Of a stretch of 64,000 nucleotides of DNA, positions 55,546-64,000 are shown one piece after another; within the stretch, counting starts at the first letter, position 1; every line of letters starts with the position of its first letter. Source of the stretch: Lachnospiraceae bacterium (GTDB lineage: Bacteria; Bacillota; Clostridia; Lachnospirales; Lachnospiraceae). Where the stretch lies: assembly GCA_022791975.1 (NCBI GenBank), contig JAAWAC010000001.1:1-64000 (forward strand), given 5' to 3'. Made by a program: the position numbers and the translations under genes. Below the pieces are notes generated by a model. That model saw only the letters and a program-made list of their open reading frames with translations, was not told the DNA's origin and made no database searches.

Positions 55546-56814
55546 CTACCCGGCGATAACATCATCCTTCCCTACGGGCAGAACTGCGGCCAAAAACATA
55601 CCCACCACGGCGGCCAGAGCCAGACCGGAGATGGTCACCGTGCCAGCCACAGGAACGCTGTCACAGCCGATCCCCAACACCACAATAATGGAGGCGATCA
55701 TCAGGTTTCTGCTGTTGCCAAAGTTCAGATGATTGTTAATAAGAATCCGCACACCCACAGAGGAAATCATACCGTAGAGCACAATGCTGATGCCCCCGCT
55801 GACCGGCCCGGGAATGCAGGAGATCACCGCGCCAAATTTCCCGATAAGCCCCAGGAAAATAGCCACCACAGCGGCAATCCGAATAACCGACGGGTCATAA
55901 ACCTTGGTGACAGCCAGCACCCCTGTATTCTCCCCATAGGTGGTGTTGGCTGGTCCTCCCAAAAGGCCTGCCAGAGCCGTAGCCAGTCCGTCTCCCAGAA
56001 TGGTCCGGTGGATTCCCGGGTCCACCATAAAATTCTGTCCCACCACAGCACTGTTGGTCGTAATATCTCCCACATGCTCAATAAGGGTTACCAGGGCAAT
56101 GGGGGCAATAGCCAGAATGGCGTCCGCCTGAAATACTGGAAGAGCCAGCACCTGGTCCAGCACCTGCTTGTCCGCAAAGGAGAGAAAATGAGCCTCCCGC
56201 ACCGGAGTAAAATCCGTAAATCCCAGAGGGATGCACACCAGAAAGCCCACAATAATGGCAAAGAGAATAGGCATCAAGTTATAAATCCCCTTGGCAAACA
56301 CAGAAATCACAATAATGGTGGCTAAAACCACCACTGTTACCAGCACACTTTTCAGGCTAAACACTCCATTGTCATAAAAAGCGGAATTAATAGCCGTGGT
56401 AGAAAGCCGCAAGCCGATTACAATGATCACAGGCCCCGTCACAATGGGAGGCAACAGCTTATTCACCTTCTCATAGCCCACCAGCTTAATCAGCAGGGCA
56501 AATACCGCGTAAATCAACCCCGCCACAATCAGGGCCCCCTTTACCGCCTGAATCCGGGACAGATATTCCGGATCGCCCATGCGGGCATCCCCGATCACCG
56601 CAATGATTCCACCCATAAAGGCAAAACTTGAGCCTAAAAAAACAGGCACTTTCCGCTTCGTAATCCAATGGAAAAGAAGGGTTCCAAGGCCTGCGCAAAA
56701 CAATGTGATCGAAGTATTCATTCCGGTCAACGCTGGGACCAGCACCGTGGCTCCAAACATGGCCAGCACATGCTGGATTCCCAGAATAATCTTCCTGCTC
56801 AACGGATTCTCCAT
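55546..56814 (-). CDS. uraA: Uracil/xanthine permease (NCS2)
   Basis: About 422 residues, 14 membrane helices. It shows QHVLAMFGATVLVPALTG at the start, the substrate-site loop with ALVTLIEHVGDI (Glu/His), and NTTYGENTGVLAVT. The subgroup is closest to UraA/PyrP, importing uracil with protons. Start 56814 follows GGGAGGTAAG. It diverges from the phosphohexomutase gene. Confidence 0.92.
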   Translation of the reverse strand: MENPLSRKIILGIQHVLAMFGATVLVPALTGMNTSITLFCAGLGTLLFHWITKRKVPVFLGSSFAFMGGIIAVIGDARMGDPEYLSRIQAVKGALIVAGLIYAVFALLIKLVGYEKVNKLLPPIVTGPVIIVIGLRLSTTAINSAFYDNGVFSLKSVLVTVVVLATIIVISVFAKGIYNLMPILFAIIVGFLVCIPLGFTDFTPVREAHFLSFADKQVLDQVLALPVFQADAILAIAPIALVTLIEHVGDITTNSAVVGQNFMVDPGIHRTILGDGLATALAGLLGGPANTTYGENTGVLAVTKVYDPSVIRIAAVVAIFLGLIGKFGAVISCIPGPVSGGISIVLYGMISSVGVRILINNHLNFGNSRNLMIASIIVVLGIGCDSVPVAGTVTISGLALAAVVGMFLAAVLPVGKDDVIAG

Positions 56815-57034
56815 AGTATTCTTACCTCCCTCGTATCTCAACCTAAAGTATCTGTATCAATATACTACATTTCAGGGGGGCTTTCAATAAAAATTTCAGT
56901 TTTTTCCAAAAGCTCCCGGAAATGTTCATTAAAATACAGATTTTTCTGGCTATCCGTCCAAGGATTTGATAAACTATTCTTAAAAGGACAACGAAAATAC
57001 GCAGGTTGCCCACAGGAAGGAGAATCAAATACAT

Positions 57035-58531
57035 ATGGTAGATTTATGGAAGCTGCAAAACGGAAGCGATGTGCGGGGCATCGCCGCAGAGGGCATAGAG
57101 GGAGAACCCATCAATCTCACTTCGGAGGCTGTCAACGTTATTGGACAGGCCTTTGCCAAGTGGCTGGCCAACCGCTCTCAAAAGGACATCTCCCAGCTGA
57201 AAATTGGCGTGGGACATGATTCCCGCATTACTGCTGAGAAAATGAAAGCCGCCTTTTTCAGCGGCCTCACCGAAGCCGGAGTCACCGTCTATGACTGCGG
57301 CCTGGTATCCACACCCTCTATGTTTATGACTGTGGTATTCCCAGAATTTTCCTTTGACGGTTCTGTGATGATAACCGCCAGCCATCTTCCCTTTAACCGG
57401 AATGGTCTAAAATTCTTTCATCCGGAGGGAGGACTGGAAAAATCTGACATTACAGAAATTCTAACTCTGGCCAAAGCCCTGACCCCCTCCCAGCAGCCGG
57501 GAACCGGGATTCCCTGCAACAGCCTGGCCGCTTATACTCGAAGCTTACGGGAAAAAATCCGGGAAGGCGTACAGGCGGAGAATTTCTCCAATCCCCTTAA
57601 GGGCCTGCACATTGTGGTGGACGCGGGAAACGGCGCCGGCGGCTTCTTTGTAAGTCAGGTTTTGGAGCCACTGGGAGCAGATACCTCTGGCAGCCAGTTC
57701 CTGGAGCCTGATGGTATGTTCCCCAACCATATCCCCAACCCGGAAAATCCCAAGGCCATGGAGTCCATCCGGCAGGCGGTCCTAGAGAATCATGCGGACC
57801 TGGGTATTATCTTTGACACGGATGTGGATCGCATGTCCGCCGTGCTTCCCGATGGCTCCCAGGTAAACCGGGACGCCATTATCGCCATAATGGCCGCTAT
57901 ACTAGCCAAGGATTATCCGGGCGGAACCATTGTCACGGACTCTGTTACCTCAGACCGGCTGACAAAATTTCTGGAGGAGGATCTGGGCCTACGCCATCAT
58001 CGCTTTAAGAGAGGCTACAAAAATGTTATCAATGAGTCCAAGCGCCTAAACGCAGAGGGAACCGTCTCTCCCCTGGCCATTGAGACCTCTGGCCATGGAG
58101 CCTTAAGCGAAAACTATTTTCTGGATGACGGAGCCTATATGGCTGTGAAATTGCTGATTGCCGCTGCCCTGGCTGCCCGGGAAGGCAAGCAAATGGGCTC
58201 CTTTATTGAAAAACTGGAAAAGGGCTTTGATGAGCGAGAATTTCGCATGAAGCTTACGGGGGAAGACTTCACTGCTTACGGACAAAAGGTCTTGTCCCAA
58301 TTTGAAGAGCGGGCCAAGGCTGCTGGCTATGCGGTGGCTCCTAACTCCTACGAGGGTGTTCGCCTCTCCTTCCATTCCCAGGAAGTCCAGGGCTGGCTGC
58401 TTTTGCGTCTCTCCCTCCACGATCCCCTGATGCCTTTAAACATGGAAGGGGTCCGACCTGGAGACTGCGAAAAAATGATGGACATTGTCCGGGAATTGTT
58501 GTCTGGTTTTGAAGAGCTGGAAGTTATTTGA
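57035..58531 (+). CDS. Phosphomannomutase/phosphoglucomutase
   Basis: A 498-residue alpha-D-phosphohexomutase. All four motifs are intact: the phospho-Ser loop TASHLPFNRNG, metal loop DTDVDRMS, sugar-specificity loop ETSGHGAL, and the phosphate-binding region near SYEGVRLSF. It interconverts the 1- and 6-phosphates of mannose or glucose, feeding cell-wall polysaccharide synthesis. Which sugar is favoured is not decided. The spacing from AAGGAG to ATG is long (about 12 bases). Confidence 0.94.
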   Translation: MVDLWKLQNGSDVRGIAAEGIEGEPINLTSEAVNVIGQAFAKWLANRSQKDISQLKIGVGHDSRITAEKMKAAFFSGLTEAGVTVYDCGLVSTPSMFMTVVFPEFSFDGSVMITASHLPFNRNGLKFFHPEGGLEKSDITEILTLAKALTPSQQPGTGIPCNSLAAYTRSLREKIREGVQAENFSNPLKGLHIVVDAGNGAGGFFVSQVLEPLGADTSGSQFLEPDGMFPNHIPNPENPKAMESIRQAVLENHADLGIIFDTDVDRMSAVLPDGSQVNRDAIIAIMAAILAKDYPGGTIVTDSVTSDRLTKFLEEDLGLRHHRFKRGYKNVINESKRLNAEGTVSPLAIETSGHGALSENYFLDDGAYMAVKLLIAAALAAREGKQMGSFIEKLEKGFDEREFRMKLTGEDFTAYGQKVLSQFEERAKAAGYAVAPNSYEGVRLSFHSQEVQGWLLLRLSLHDPLMPLNMEGVRPGDCEKMMDIVRELLSGFEELEVI

Positions 58532-58550
58532 TTTTTCAATTTTACACAAA

Positions 58551-58592
58551 AACAGGAACAAATCTCCTCTATAGAAAGAGTTTGTTCCTGTT
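58551..58592 (+). terminator. Terminator after the phosphohexomutase gene
   Basis: 12-bp stem AACAGGAACAAA / TTTGTTCCTGTT followed by TTTT; on the other side it may also end the Mrp transcript. Confidence 0.85.
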
Positions 58593-58670
58593 TTTTCCTT
58601 CTTTTATCTCTCTTCTCTTTTCCCTTTTCTCCCCATAACACCCTGGCTCTGAAAAATCTGAACCAAAATT

Positions 58671-59483
58671 CTAAAGGGTAAAATAGGGATTCTGCACCTC
58701 ATCAAAGCGCCCTGCGTCCGATGCCTGGGCAAAGGCTGGCTCTATGGGCATCTTTCCCAGCACCCGAAGCCCGTGCTCCTGAGCCACCTGATCCACTTGG
58801 CTCTCCCCAAACACAGATAGATGCTTCCCACAGTCTGGGCAAACCATATAGGAATAATTTTCCACAATTCCCAGCACCGGAATGTGCATCATCTCCGCCA
58901 TCCCCAAGGCCTTTTTCACAATCAGCTGCACCAGATCCTGGGGGGAAGTGACCACCACGATGCCATTTACAGGCAGGGACTGAAATACAGTCAGAGGCAC
59001 GTCCCCTGTGCCCGGAGGCATATCCACCAAAAGATAATCCAGCTCTCCCCAGCGCACATCACTCCAGAACTGCTTTACCATATTGGCAATCACCGGCCCC
59101 CGCCAAATCACCGGGGAGCTCTCATCCGGCAACAAGAGATTCACCGACATGAGGGCAATGCCGTTTTTTGTGTAGGATGGGTCAATACCATTCTCATCCG
59201 CCTGGGCCGGGCCATGTACCCCATACATTTTGGGAATGGAAGGCCCTGTAATATCTGCATCCAGGATTCCCACCCGGAACCCCTGCTTTTTCAGCTGATT
59301 GGCCATGGAAGCGGTTACCAGGGATTTTCCAACCCCACCCTTGCCGCTGACCACACCGATGACCTGACCGATCTTGCTGTCCTTGTTGGCCTCCACCTGA
59401 AAATTTACCGGCTGCTTCTTGCTGGGACATCCCTCGCAGCTGGATTTATCGCAGCTGCTGTTGCTGCATCCTCTTTCCTCCAT
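58671..59483 (-). CDS. Mrp/NBP35-type P-loop ATPase
   Basis: About 270 residues. A Cys-rich N-terminus (CSNSSCDKSSCEGC) probably holds an iron-sulfur cluster. The deviant Walker A is GKGGVGKS, followed by LDADITGPSIPKM, and near the end there is a CPDC pair (YMVCPDCGKHLSVFG) that bridges the dimer's cluster. It carries Fe-S clusters to target proteins. ATG 59483 follows GAGGAG; a GTG three codons earlier is less likely. Confidence 0.95.
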   Translation of the reverse strand: MEERGCSNSSCDKSSCEGCPSKKQPVNFQVEANKDSKIGQVIGVVSGKGGVGKSLVTASMANQLKKQGFRVGILDADITGPSIPKMYGVHGPAQADENGIDPSYTKNGIALMSVNLLLPDESSPVIWRGPVIANMVKQFWSDVRWGELDYLLVDMPPGTGDVPLTVFQSLPVNGIVVVTSPQDLVQLIVKKALGMAEMMHIPVLGIVENYSYMVCPDCGKHLSVFGESQVDQVAQEHGLRVLGKMPIEPAFAQASDAGRFDEVQNPYFTL

Positions 59484-59617
59484 TTTTTTCACTCCTCATT
59501 TCTATGCTTTTATTTGCTCTGTCTCTTGTCCTTCTATTGTGGACCTTTCTATTTTCGTTTTTTGCTTATTGTCTCCAGGTCTTTCACTTTTTTTCCCCTA
59601 TTTTCCCCAGGTCTTCT

Positions 59618-61063
59618 CTAAAACCGCTTTCTCCAGGTCTTAGGCGCAAAGAGCATGAGAATTGGCAGGATTTCCAGGCGTCCAATCAACATATCAAAGC
59701 TGAATACCACCTTGGAAAAGGCTGAAAACTGATGAAAATTCTGGCTGGGTCCCACCAGGTTAATTCCGGGTCCCACATTATTTAAGGTGGTGAGCACGGA
59801 GCTAAAGGTAGTGGCAAAGTCAAAGTTGTCCACGGACACCAAAAGCACCGAGCCAGCTAAAATCAAAATATAACAGATAATATACACATAAACACTGTGA
59901 ATGCTCTCATCCGGCACTCGCTTTCCGTCAAGCTTTACAATATTTACAGACTTGGGATGAAGGGTCTGGCGAATTTCCTTTCCAATGGTCTTAAAAAGCA
60001 AAATAATTCGGGACACCTTCATGCCACCCCCGGTGGATCCTGCACAGGCGCCTACAATCATCAGCAGCAAAAAAATGCACTTGGAAAACTCCGGCCACAA
60101 ATCAAAGTCCGCCGTGGCAAAGCCGGTGGTGGTTATCACAGAAGCCACCTGAAACGCCGCATAGCGGAAGGCTTTGAGAGGGGTCTCATACAAATGCAAA
60201 ATATTGACGGTAATCAGGGCGATGGAACCAGCCACCACTCCCAGGTACACCCGCAGCTCCTCGCTTTTAAATACCTCCTTAAACTGCTTCAGCAGAATAA
60301 AGAAATACAGGTTAAAGTTGATTCCGAAAAGCAGCATAAACACCGTGATAACCCCGTCAATATAGGCGCTGTCATAATAGCCCACACTGGCATTCCGGTT
60401 GGAAAAGCCACCGGTCCCCGCAGTGCTGAAGGTGTGCACCACCGCATCGTAAAGATTCATGCCGCCGCCCAGCAAAAAGAAAACCTCCAGGACGGAGAAA
60501 AACAGATACATGCCATAGAGCAATTTCGCTGTGGACTGGGCCTTGGGCACCAGCTTCTCACAGGTGGGCCCCGGCACCTCCGCCCGCATCAAAAACATGG
60601 AGCGCTTTTCTCCCAGGGGCACAATGGCCATAACAAAGACCAGCACGCCCATACCGCCCACCCAGTGGGTCAGACACCGCCAGAAATTCATTCCCTTGGG
60701 CAGGGATTCAATTTCCGACAAAATGGTGGAGCCGGTGGTGGTAAAGCCGGAGACGGTCTCAAAATAGGCATCCACATAGCTGGGAATGCTCCCGGAAAGA
60801 TAGAAGGGAAGAGCCCCAAACAGGGACCAGAGCAACCAGGCCAGAGCCACAATTACAAACCCTTCCCTAGCATAAATGGTCACATTCTTAGGCTTTTTAT
60901 GGGACAACATTAGAGACAGGGCCAGAAGAACTCCTGCTGTCAGAAGAAATATCCGCCACTGGCTCTCCCCATAGGCCACCGATACCAGGCAGGGAATCAA
61001 GAGAAGGATTCCCTCCACCCCCAACATTTTTCCTATCAGGTAAATGATCATTCTATAATTCAT
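59618..61063 (-). CDS. trkH: TrkH potassium channel subunit
   Basis: A 481-residue protein with four pore-loop repeats, e.g. VSGFTTTGSTIL, FSTAGTGGFSNRNAS, ITTTGFATADFD and LNNVGPGINLVG, whose central glycines form the K+ filter. It works with TrkA, encoded just upstream. Length is normal. Confidence 0.96.
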   Translation of the reverse strand: MNYRMIIYLIGKMLGVEGILLLIPCLVSVAYGESQWRIFLLTAGVLLALSLMLSHKKPKNVTIYAREGFVIVALAWLLWSLFGALPFYLSGSIPSYVDAYFETVSGFTTTGSTILSEIESLPKGMNFWRCLTHWVGGMGVLVFVMAIVPLGEKRSMFLMRAEVPGPTCEKLVPKAQSTAKLLYGMYLFFSVLEVFFLLGGGMNLYDAVVHTFSTAGTGGFSNRNASVGYYDSAYIDGVITVFMLLFGINFNLYFFILLKQFKEVFKSEELRVYLGVVAGSIALITVNILHLYETPLKAFRYAAFQVASVITTTGFATADFDLWPEFSKCIFLLLMIVGACAGSTGGGMKVSRIILLFKTIGKEIRQTLHPKSVNIVKLDGKRVPDESIHSVYVYIICYILILAGSVLLVSVDNFDFATTFSSVLTTLNNVGPGINLVGPSQNFHQFSAFSKVVFSFDMLIGRLEILPILMLFAPKTWRKRF

Positions 61064-61076
61064 GACTGCTTCCTCA

Positions 61077-62435
61077 CTATGCCAGAATATCCTTCAGGTC
61101 ATCCATCATGCGGCCCTTGCAGATTACAATCACACTGTCCCCCATCTCCAAGGTGTCATTTCCGCCGGGGATAATGATCTGTCGCTTCCGCACAATGCAG
61201 GCCACCAGATGATTTTCCCTTGTGGGCAGATCCTTTAAGGGAATTCCCGTATAGGAGGTCTTTTCCTTGATCCAAAACTCCAGAGCTTCCACCTTGTCTC
61301 CGATAAGCCGGTACATGGTTTCCACATTGGCGCTGCCCATGGAATTTTTCATGGCCCGCACATAGCTGAGCACCATATTGGCGGTGATATCCTTGGCGGA
61401 AACCACGCTCTCCATGCCCATCTCCTCCACCATCTCCCGCAGACCTTCCTCATTTATCTTGGTGATAACCTTGGAAACCTTTCGAGCCTTGGCATACATG
61501 GACATGATAATATTCTCCTCGTCAATCCCTGTGAGGGACACAAAGGCGTCAGCATTTTCCAGGCCTTCCTCCTCCAAAAGGCTGTGATCCGAGGCGTCCC
61601 CATGAATAATGGTGGCCTTGGGAAGTAAATCGCACAGCTCCTCGCAGCGCTGCTGGTTTTGCTCAATAATCTTTACCTGCATTCCCAGGGGAATAAGGCG
61701 TGCAGCCAGATAATAAGCCGTGCGGCCACCGCCCCCGATAAGCACTGTCCGTACCCGGTTGCGCATAGCTCCCACGGTTTTGAAAAACCGCTCGATTTCC
61801 TTGTGGGAGGAGGCAATATGAATCTTGTCTCCCACCCGCAACACAAAGCTTCCGTCCGGGATAAACACCTCCTGCTCCCGCTGCACGGCGCAGATCAGCA
61901 GTTTGATCTGATACTTTCGGTAAAGCTCCGCCAGGCTAAGGCCTGCAATCTTGCTCTCGCTTCCCAGAAGCACCTCTACCAGCTCCACCCGGCCCTTGGC
62001 AAACACCTCGATCTTAGCTGCCGAGGGAAAAATCAACACCCGGGAAATCTCCTCAGCTAGTACCTGGTCCGGATTTACCGCTAGACTCAGCTTTAAATCT
62101 TCCCGCAAAAGGTGAATCTGCTGATAGTATAGGGGGCTTCGCACCCGGGCGATGGTTTTCTTTGCACCCAGTCTTCGTGCCAGCAGGCAGCACAGCATAT
62201 TCAGCTCATCGGTGGATGCACAGGCAATCACCAAATCTGCCTCCGGCACCCCCGCCTGCTTTTGTATCTCTGCGCTGGCTCCATTTCCCACAATACAGGA
62301 AATGTCCAGCTCATTGATGGAATTCTTAAGCTTCTCCTCACTCTGGTCAATGAGAACCACATTGTCATTCTCGTCTGACAGCTGCCGAACAATCTTGTGT
62401 CCGACCTTTCCGTCTCCAATAATTACAATATCCAT
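61077..62435 (-). CDS. trkA: TrkA, regulatory subunit of potassium uptake
   Basis: A 452-residue protein with two RCK units. Each begins with a nucleotide-binding Rossmann stretch: IGDGKVGHKIVRQL at residue 6 and IGGGGRTAYYLAARL around 233. Each is followed by a TrkA-C domain. NAD(H)/ATP binding gates TrkH. The two genes form an operon, 13 bases apart. Confidence 0.96.
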   Translation of the reverse strand: MDIVIIGDGKVGHKIVRQLSDENDNVVLIDQSEEKLKNSINELDISCIVGNGASAEIQKQAGVPEADLVIACASTDELNMLCCLLARRLGAKKTIARVRSPLYYQQIHLLREDLKLSLAVNPDQVLAEEISRVLIFPSAAKIEVFAKGRVELVEVLLGSESKIAGLSLAELYRKYQIKLLICAVQREQEVFIPDGSFVLRVGDKIHIASSHKEIERFFKTVGAMRNRVRTVLIGGGGRTAYYLAARLIPLGMQVKIIEQNQQRCEELCDLLPKATIIHGDASDHSLLEEEGLENADAFVSLTGIDEENIIMSMYAKARKVSKVITKINEEGLREMVEEMGMESVVSAKDITANMVLSYVRAMKNSMGSANVETMYRLIGDKVEALEFWIKEKTSYTGIPLKDLPTRENHLVACIVRKRQIIIPGGNDTLEMGDSVIVICKGRMMDDLKDILA

Positions 62436-62472
62436 ACTCTCTTCCTCTTATCCGTATAAATTGCTGCCTATC

Positions 62473-62478
62473 ATTATA
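62473..62478 (-). promoter_or_regulatory. Extended -10 promoter of trkA-trkH
   Basis: TATAAT preceded by TGC on the minus strand, 38 bases before the start codon; no good -35. Confidence 0.5.
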
Positions 62479-62620
62479 GCACAGCTCCCCCAAAATATCT
62501 ATCTTAGGTTGACCGAATTTCTTCATGGAAATTCATGCAAAATTCACGAAAACCATGGTGTCTCACCAATTTCCCCAGGATTTATGCCAAAAAACCATTG
62601 TGGAGATTACAGAGATCCCA

Positions 62621-62659
62621 AAACCGCCGTGCCAGGAAATGCACCCGGCACGACGGTTT
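62621..62659 (-). terminator. Terminator-like hairpin after the siroheme reductase gene
   Basis: AAACCG-CGTGCC arms, with one mismatch each; the T tract is weak. Confidence 0.45.
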
Positions 62660-62736
62660 CTCACACGTTTATTTATTCTGCCTTCCGGCTATAAAAGAAG
62701 CCCTGTACCTAATTTTCCAGACACCTCAAAGTTTTC

Positions 62737-63690
62737 TTAGCAGGTAGCGCCCCCGGTCACATGAACCTCCGCATCCAGAATCTGCTGCTTTCTCTCCAGG
62801 AGATCGTCAGAGAGCAGCTGTTCCTGTACATTCTCGAAGCCCAGACGCTCAATGGTCTTTGCAAAGCGCTCCCCGGTTTTTCCCTGCTCCCGGAACAAGA
62901 GGATGGCCTTTTCAATTACATGTAAAGCCTCCTCCTTATCCGTAAAGATCTTGTCCAAGGCACGTCCCTGGGCAATCTTCTTGCCCCAGCGGCCTCCGAT
63001 GTAAATCTTGTAGCCGTAGGTTCCGTCTCCCAGAGCATCAAAATGACAGGTGCCAATGCAGCGACCACAGTTGTTACAGATCTCTTTATTGATTTCCAGC
63101 AAACCATCCACCACCTTGGCCGCTCCCATGGGACAGGTCTTTTCCACAGAACATTTCTTGCAGCCATTGCACTCGTCCTCCACAAAGTTGGGAATCCGCT
63201 GTCCGATAATGCCCAGATCGTTTAGATCCGGCTTTACACAGTTGTTGGGACATCCTCCCACAGCAATCTTAAATTTGTGGGGCAGCTTCACGGTGCGGTA
63301 GCCCTCATAGAACCGTTTGTGGATCTCCTCAGAAAGTCCGAAGGAATCCAGAAGTCCATACTGGCAGGTGGTTCCCTTGCAAGCCACCACCGGACGAACG
63401 AGAGAGCCGGTTCCCCCGGTTACCAGACCTTCTTTTGCAATGTATTCCTGAAACGCCTCAATCTTGTCATAGGGAATCCCCTGGACCTCAATGGTCAAAC
63501 GGGTGGTAAAGGTCACAATGCCATTTCCAAATTTTTCTGCCGCCTCGGCGATGCAGCGCTGCTGGGCCGCCGTAATCTTTCCATTTACTGTAATAATGCG
63601 GCCGGAAAAATTATCCGTTCCCTTGTTGCTCAGAAATCCCATTCCCTTTACCCGCTTCTCATCTGCCGGACTGATGGTTAATGCTGCCAT
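62737..63690 (-). CDS. Siroheme-type nitrite/sulfite reductase with ferredoxin domain
   Basis: A 317-residue reductase of the nitrite/sulfite reductase ferredoxin-like family, similar to AsrC. The siroheme/4Fe-4S site is CKGTTC with CPNNC about 45 residues later. Between residues about 170 and 220 are two ferredoxin clusters (CNGCKKCSVEKTCP and CNNCGRCIGTCHF). It probably reduces sulfite to sulfide for assimilation or as an electron sink. No asrA or asrB is visible; electrons may come from ferredoxin. Start has GGAGG. Confidence 0.9.
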   Translation of the reverse strand: MAALTISPADEKRVKGMGFLSNKGTDNFSGRIITVNGKITAAQQRCIAEAAEKFGNGIVTFTTRLTIEVQGIPYDKIEAFQEYIAKEGLVTGGTGSLVRPVVACKGTTCQYGLLDSFGLSEEIHKRFYEGYRTVKLPHKFKIAVGGCPNNCVKPDLNDLGIIGQRIPNFVEDECNGCKKCSVEKTCPMGAAKVVDGLLEINKEICNNCGRCIGTCHFDALGDGTYGYKIYIGGRWGKKIAQGRALDKIFTDKEEALHVIEKAILLFREQGKTGERFAKTIERLGFENVQEQLLSDDLLERKQQILDAEVHVTGGATC

Positions 63691-63792
63691 AATTCTATAT
63701 CCTCCTTCTGTTGCTGTTGATTATTTGCGCTTTTTATTTTTGCCATACGCCAGGAAAGCCTTTCCCTCCAGAAATCTGCTTCCTCCGGGTAA

Positions 63793-64000
63793 TTATGCAT
63801 CCTCTTCCTCTATCTCTGTAAAGGTAATGCCGCCCTCCAAAACCCGGGTGTTGGTGTAACCATAATGTTTCAGACGGTTCTGGGTCAAATATGCCCGTTT
63901 TCCCTTGGCACATACCAGCAAAAGCTTATCCTCCTTATTAAGTCCGGGAACCTCTCCGTTGATGGAAGTCAAATCCAGATATCTCTTTCCCTCCAGCGTA
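63793..64000 (-). CDS. Rhodanese-domain protein, C-terminal fragment (cut by window edge)
   Basis: The last 69 codons of a protein whose start lies beyond base 64000. It ends with a rhodanese fold: ValCAKGKRAYL with the active cysteine, then HYGYTNTRVLEGG. Its position next to a siroheme reductase suggests persulfide chemistry; the domain is often fused to a FAD/NAD-dependent oxidoreductase, which cannot be verified here. Confidence 0.8.
   Translation of the reverse strand, partial: TLEGKRYLDLTSINGEVPGLNKEDKLLLVCAKGKRAYLTQNRLKHYGYTNTRVLEGGITFTEIEEEDA

Larger units (their letters stand above)
62436..62736. other. Non-coding stretch before trkA
   Basis: About 300 bases without a gene. It holds a TATAAT with extended TGC (62473-62478, minus strand) that probably drives trkA, and at 62621-62659 a terminator-like hairpin after the siroheme reductase gene. 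Confidence 0.5.

Noticed and set aside
1-64000. CRISPR arrays, tRNA or rRNA genes
   Set aside because: No regularly spaced direct repeats, and no cloverleaf or rRNA-like segments were noticed on either strand; a covariance search would be needed to be sure.

Overview
This is a chromosomal window from a spore-forming, low-to-mid GC Firmicute of class Clostridia, most likely a Lachnospiraceae-type gut anaerobe. The evidence is an alpha/beta small acid-soluble spore protein, a YtvI-type sporulation permease, strong GGAGG ribosome binding sites, the order tig-clpP-clpX-lon-engB, a one-chain 1,249-residue PurL and an anaerobic siroheme reductase. The genus is an inference. Nearly all genes lie on the minus strand, so operons read from high to low coordinates. 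I saw no rRNA, tRNA, CRISPR array or insertion sequence; the only mobile-type gene is a small serine recombinase at the left edge.

Layout. 0-10 kb: recombinase, MATE exporter and YtvI permease, then the protein-quality-control run tig, clpP, clpX, lon, engB. 10-12.5 kb: a three-gene ADP-ribose cluster (NADAR, NrtR-like Nudix regulator, bacterial PARG) behind a consensus promoter with two palindromic repeats. 12.7-16.6 kb: SASP, DJ-1/PfpI, a CYTH protein, and two G3E (CobW-like) GTPases, one carrying a long His/Cys repeat; their promoter overlaps a near-perfect CIRCE element. 16.6-18 kb: infC-rpmI-rplT with an attenuator-type leader and a probable AUU start. 18-23 kb: a TRAP transporter with an amidohydrolase and a GntR regulator. 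23-33.6 kb: a MacAB-like export system, a C26 peptidase, a two-component system, a CNNM/CBS membrane protein and small proteins. 33.7-38.2 kb: purL and a Dph6-like ATPase.

38-48.7 kb is an accessory catabolic island: a second TRAP transporter, three divergent uroporphyrinogen-decarboxylase-like (URO-D/MtaA superfamily) proteins, a short-chain dehydrogenase, two FadR-type GntR regulators and one RpiR-type regulator. The palindrome TTGT-N3-ACAA recurs at three promoters here, which suggests one regulon. No corrinoid protein or recognisable methyltransferase partner lies beside it, so the substrate is unknown.

48.8-64 kb: a Crh-like HPr without the phosphorylatable histidine, the TIGR03915/TIGR03916 radical-SAM pair, MoxR-DUF58-DUF4129, a uracil/xanthine permease diverging from a phosphohexomutase, an Mrp ATPase, the TrkA-TrkH potassium system, and a siroheme reductase with the end of a rhodanese-domain protein cut by the right edge.

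Best candidates for something not yet described: (1) heat-shock-type (HrcA/CIRCE) control of a His-rich metal GTPase operon; (2) the NADAR-Nudix-PARG operon; (3) the URO-D/TRAP/GntR island and its shared operator.
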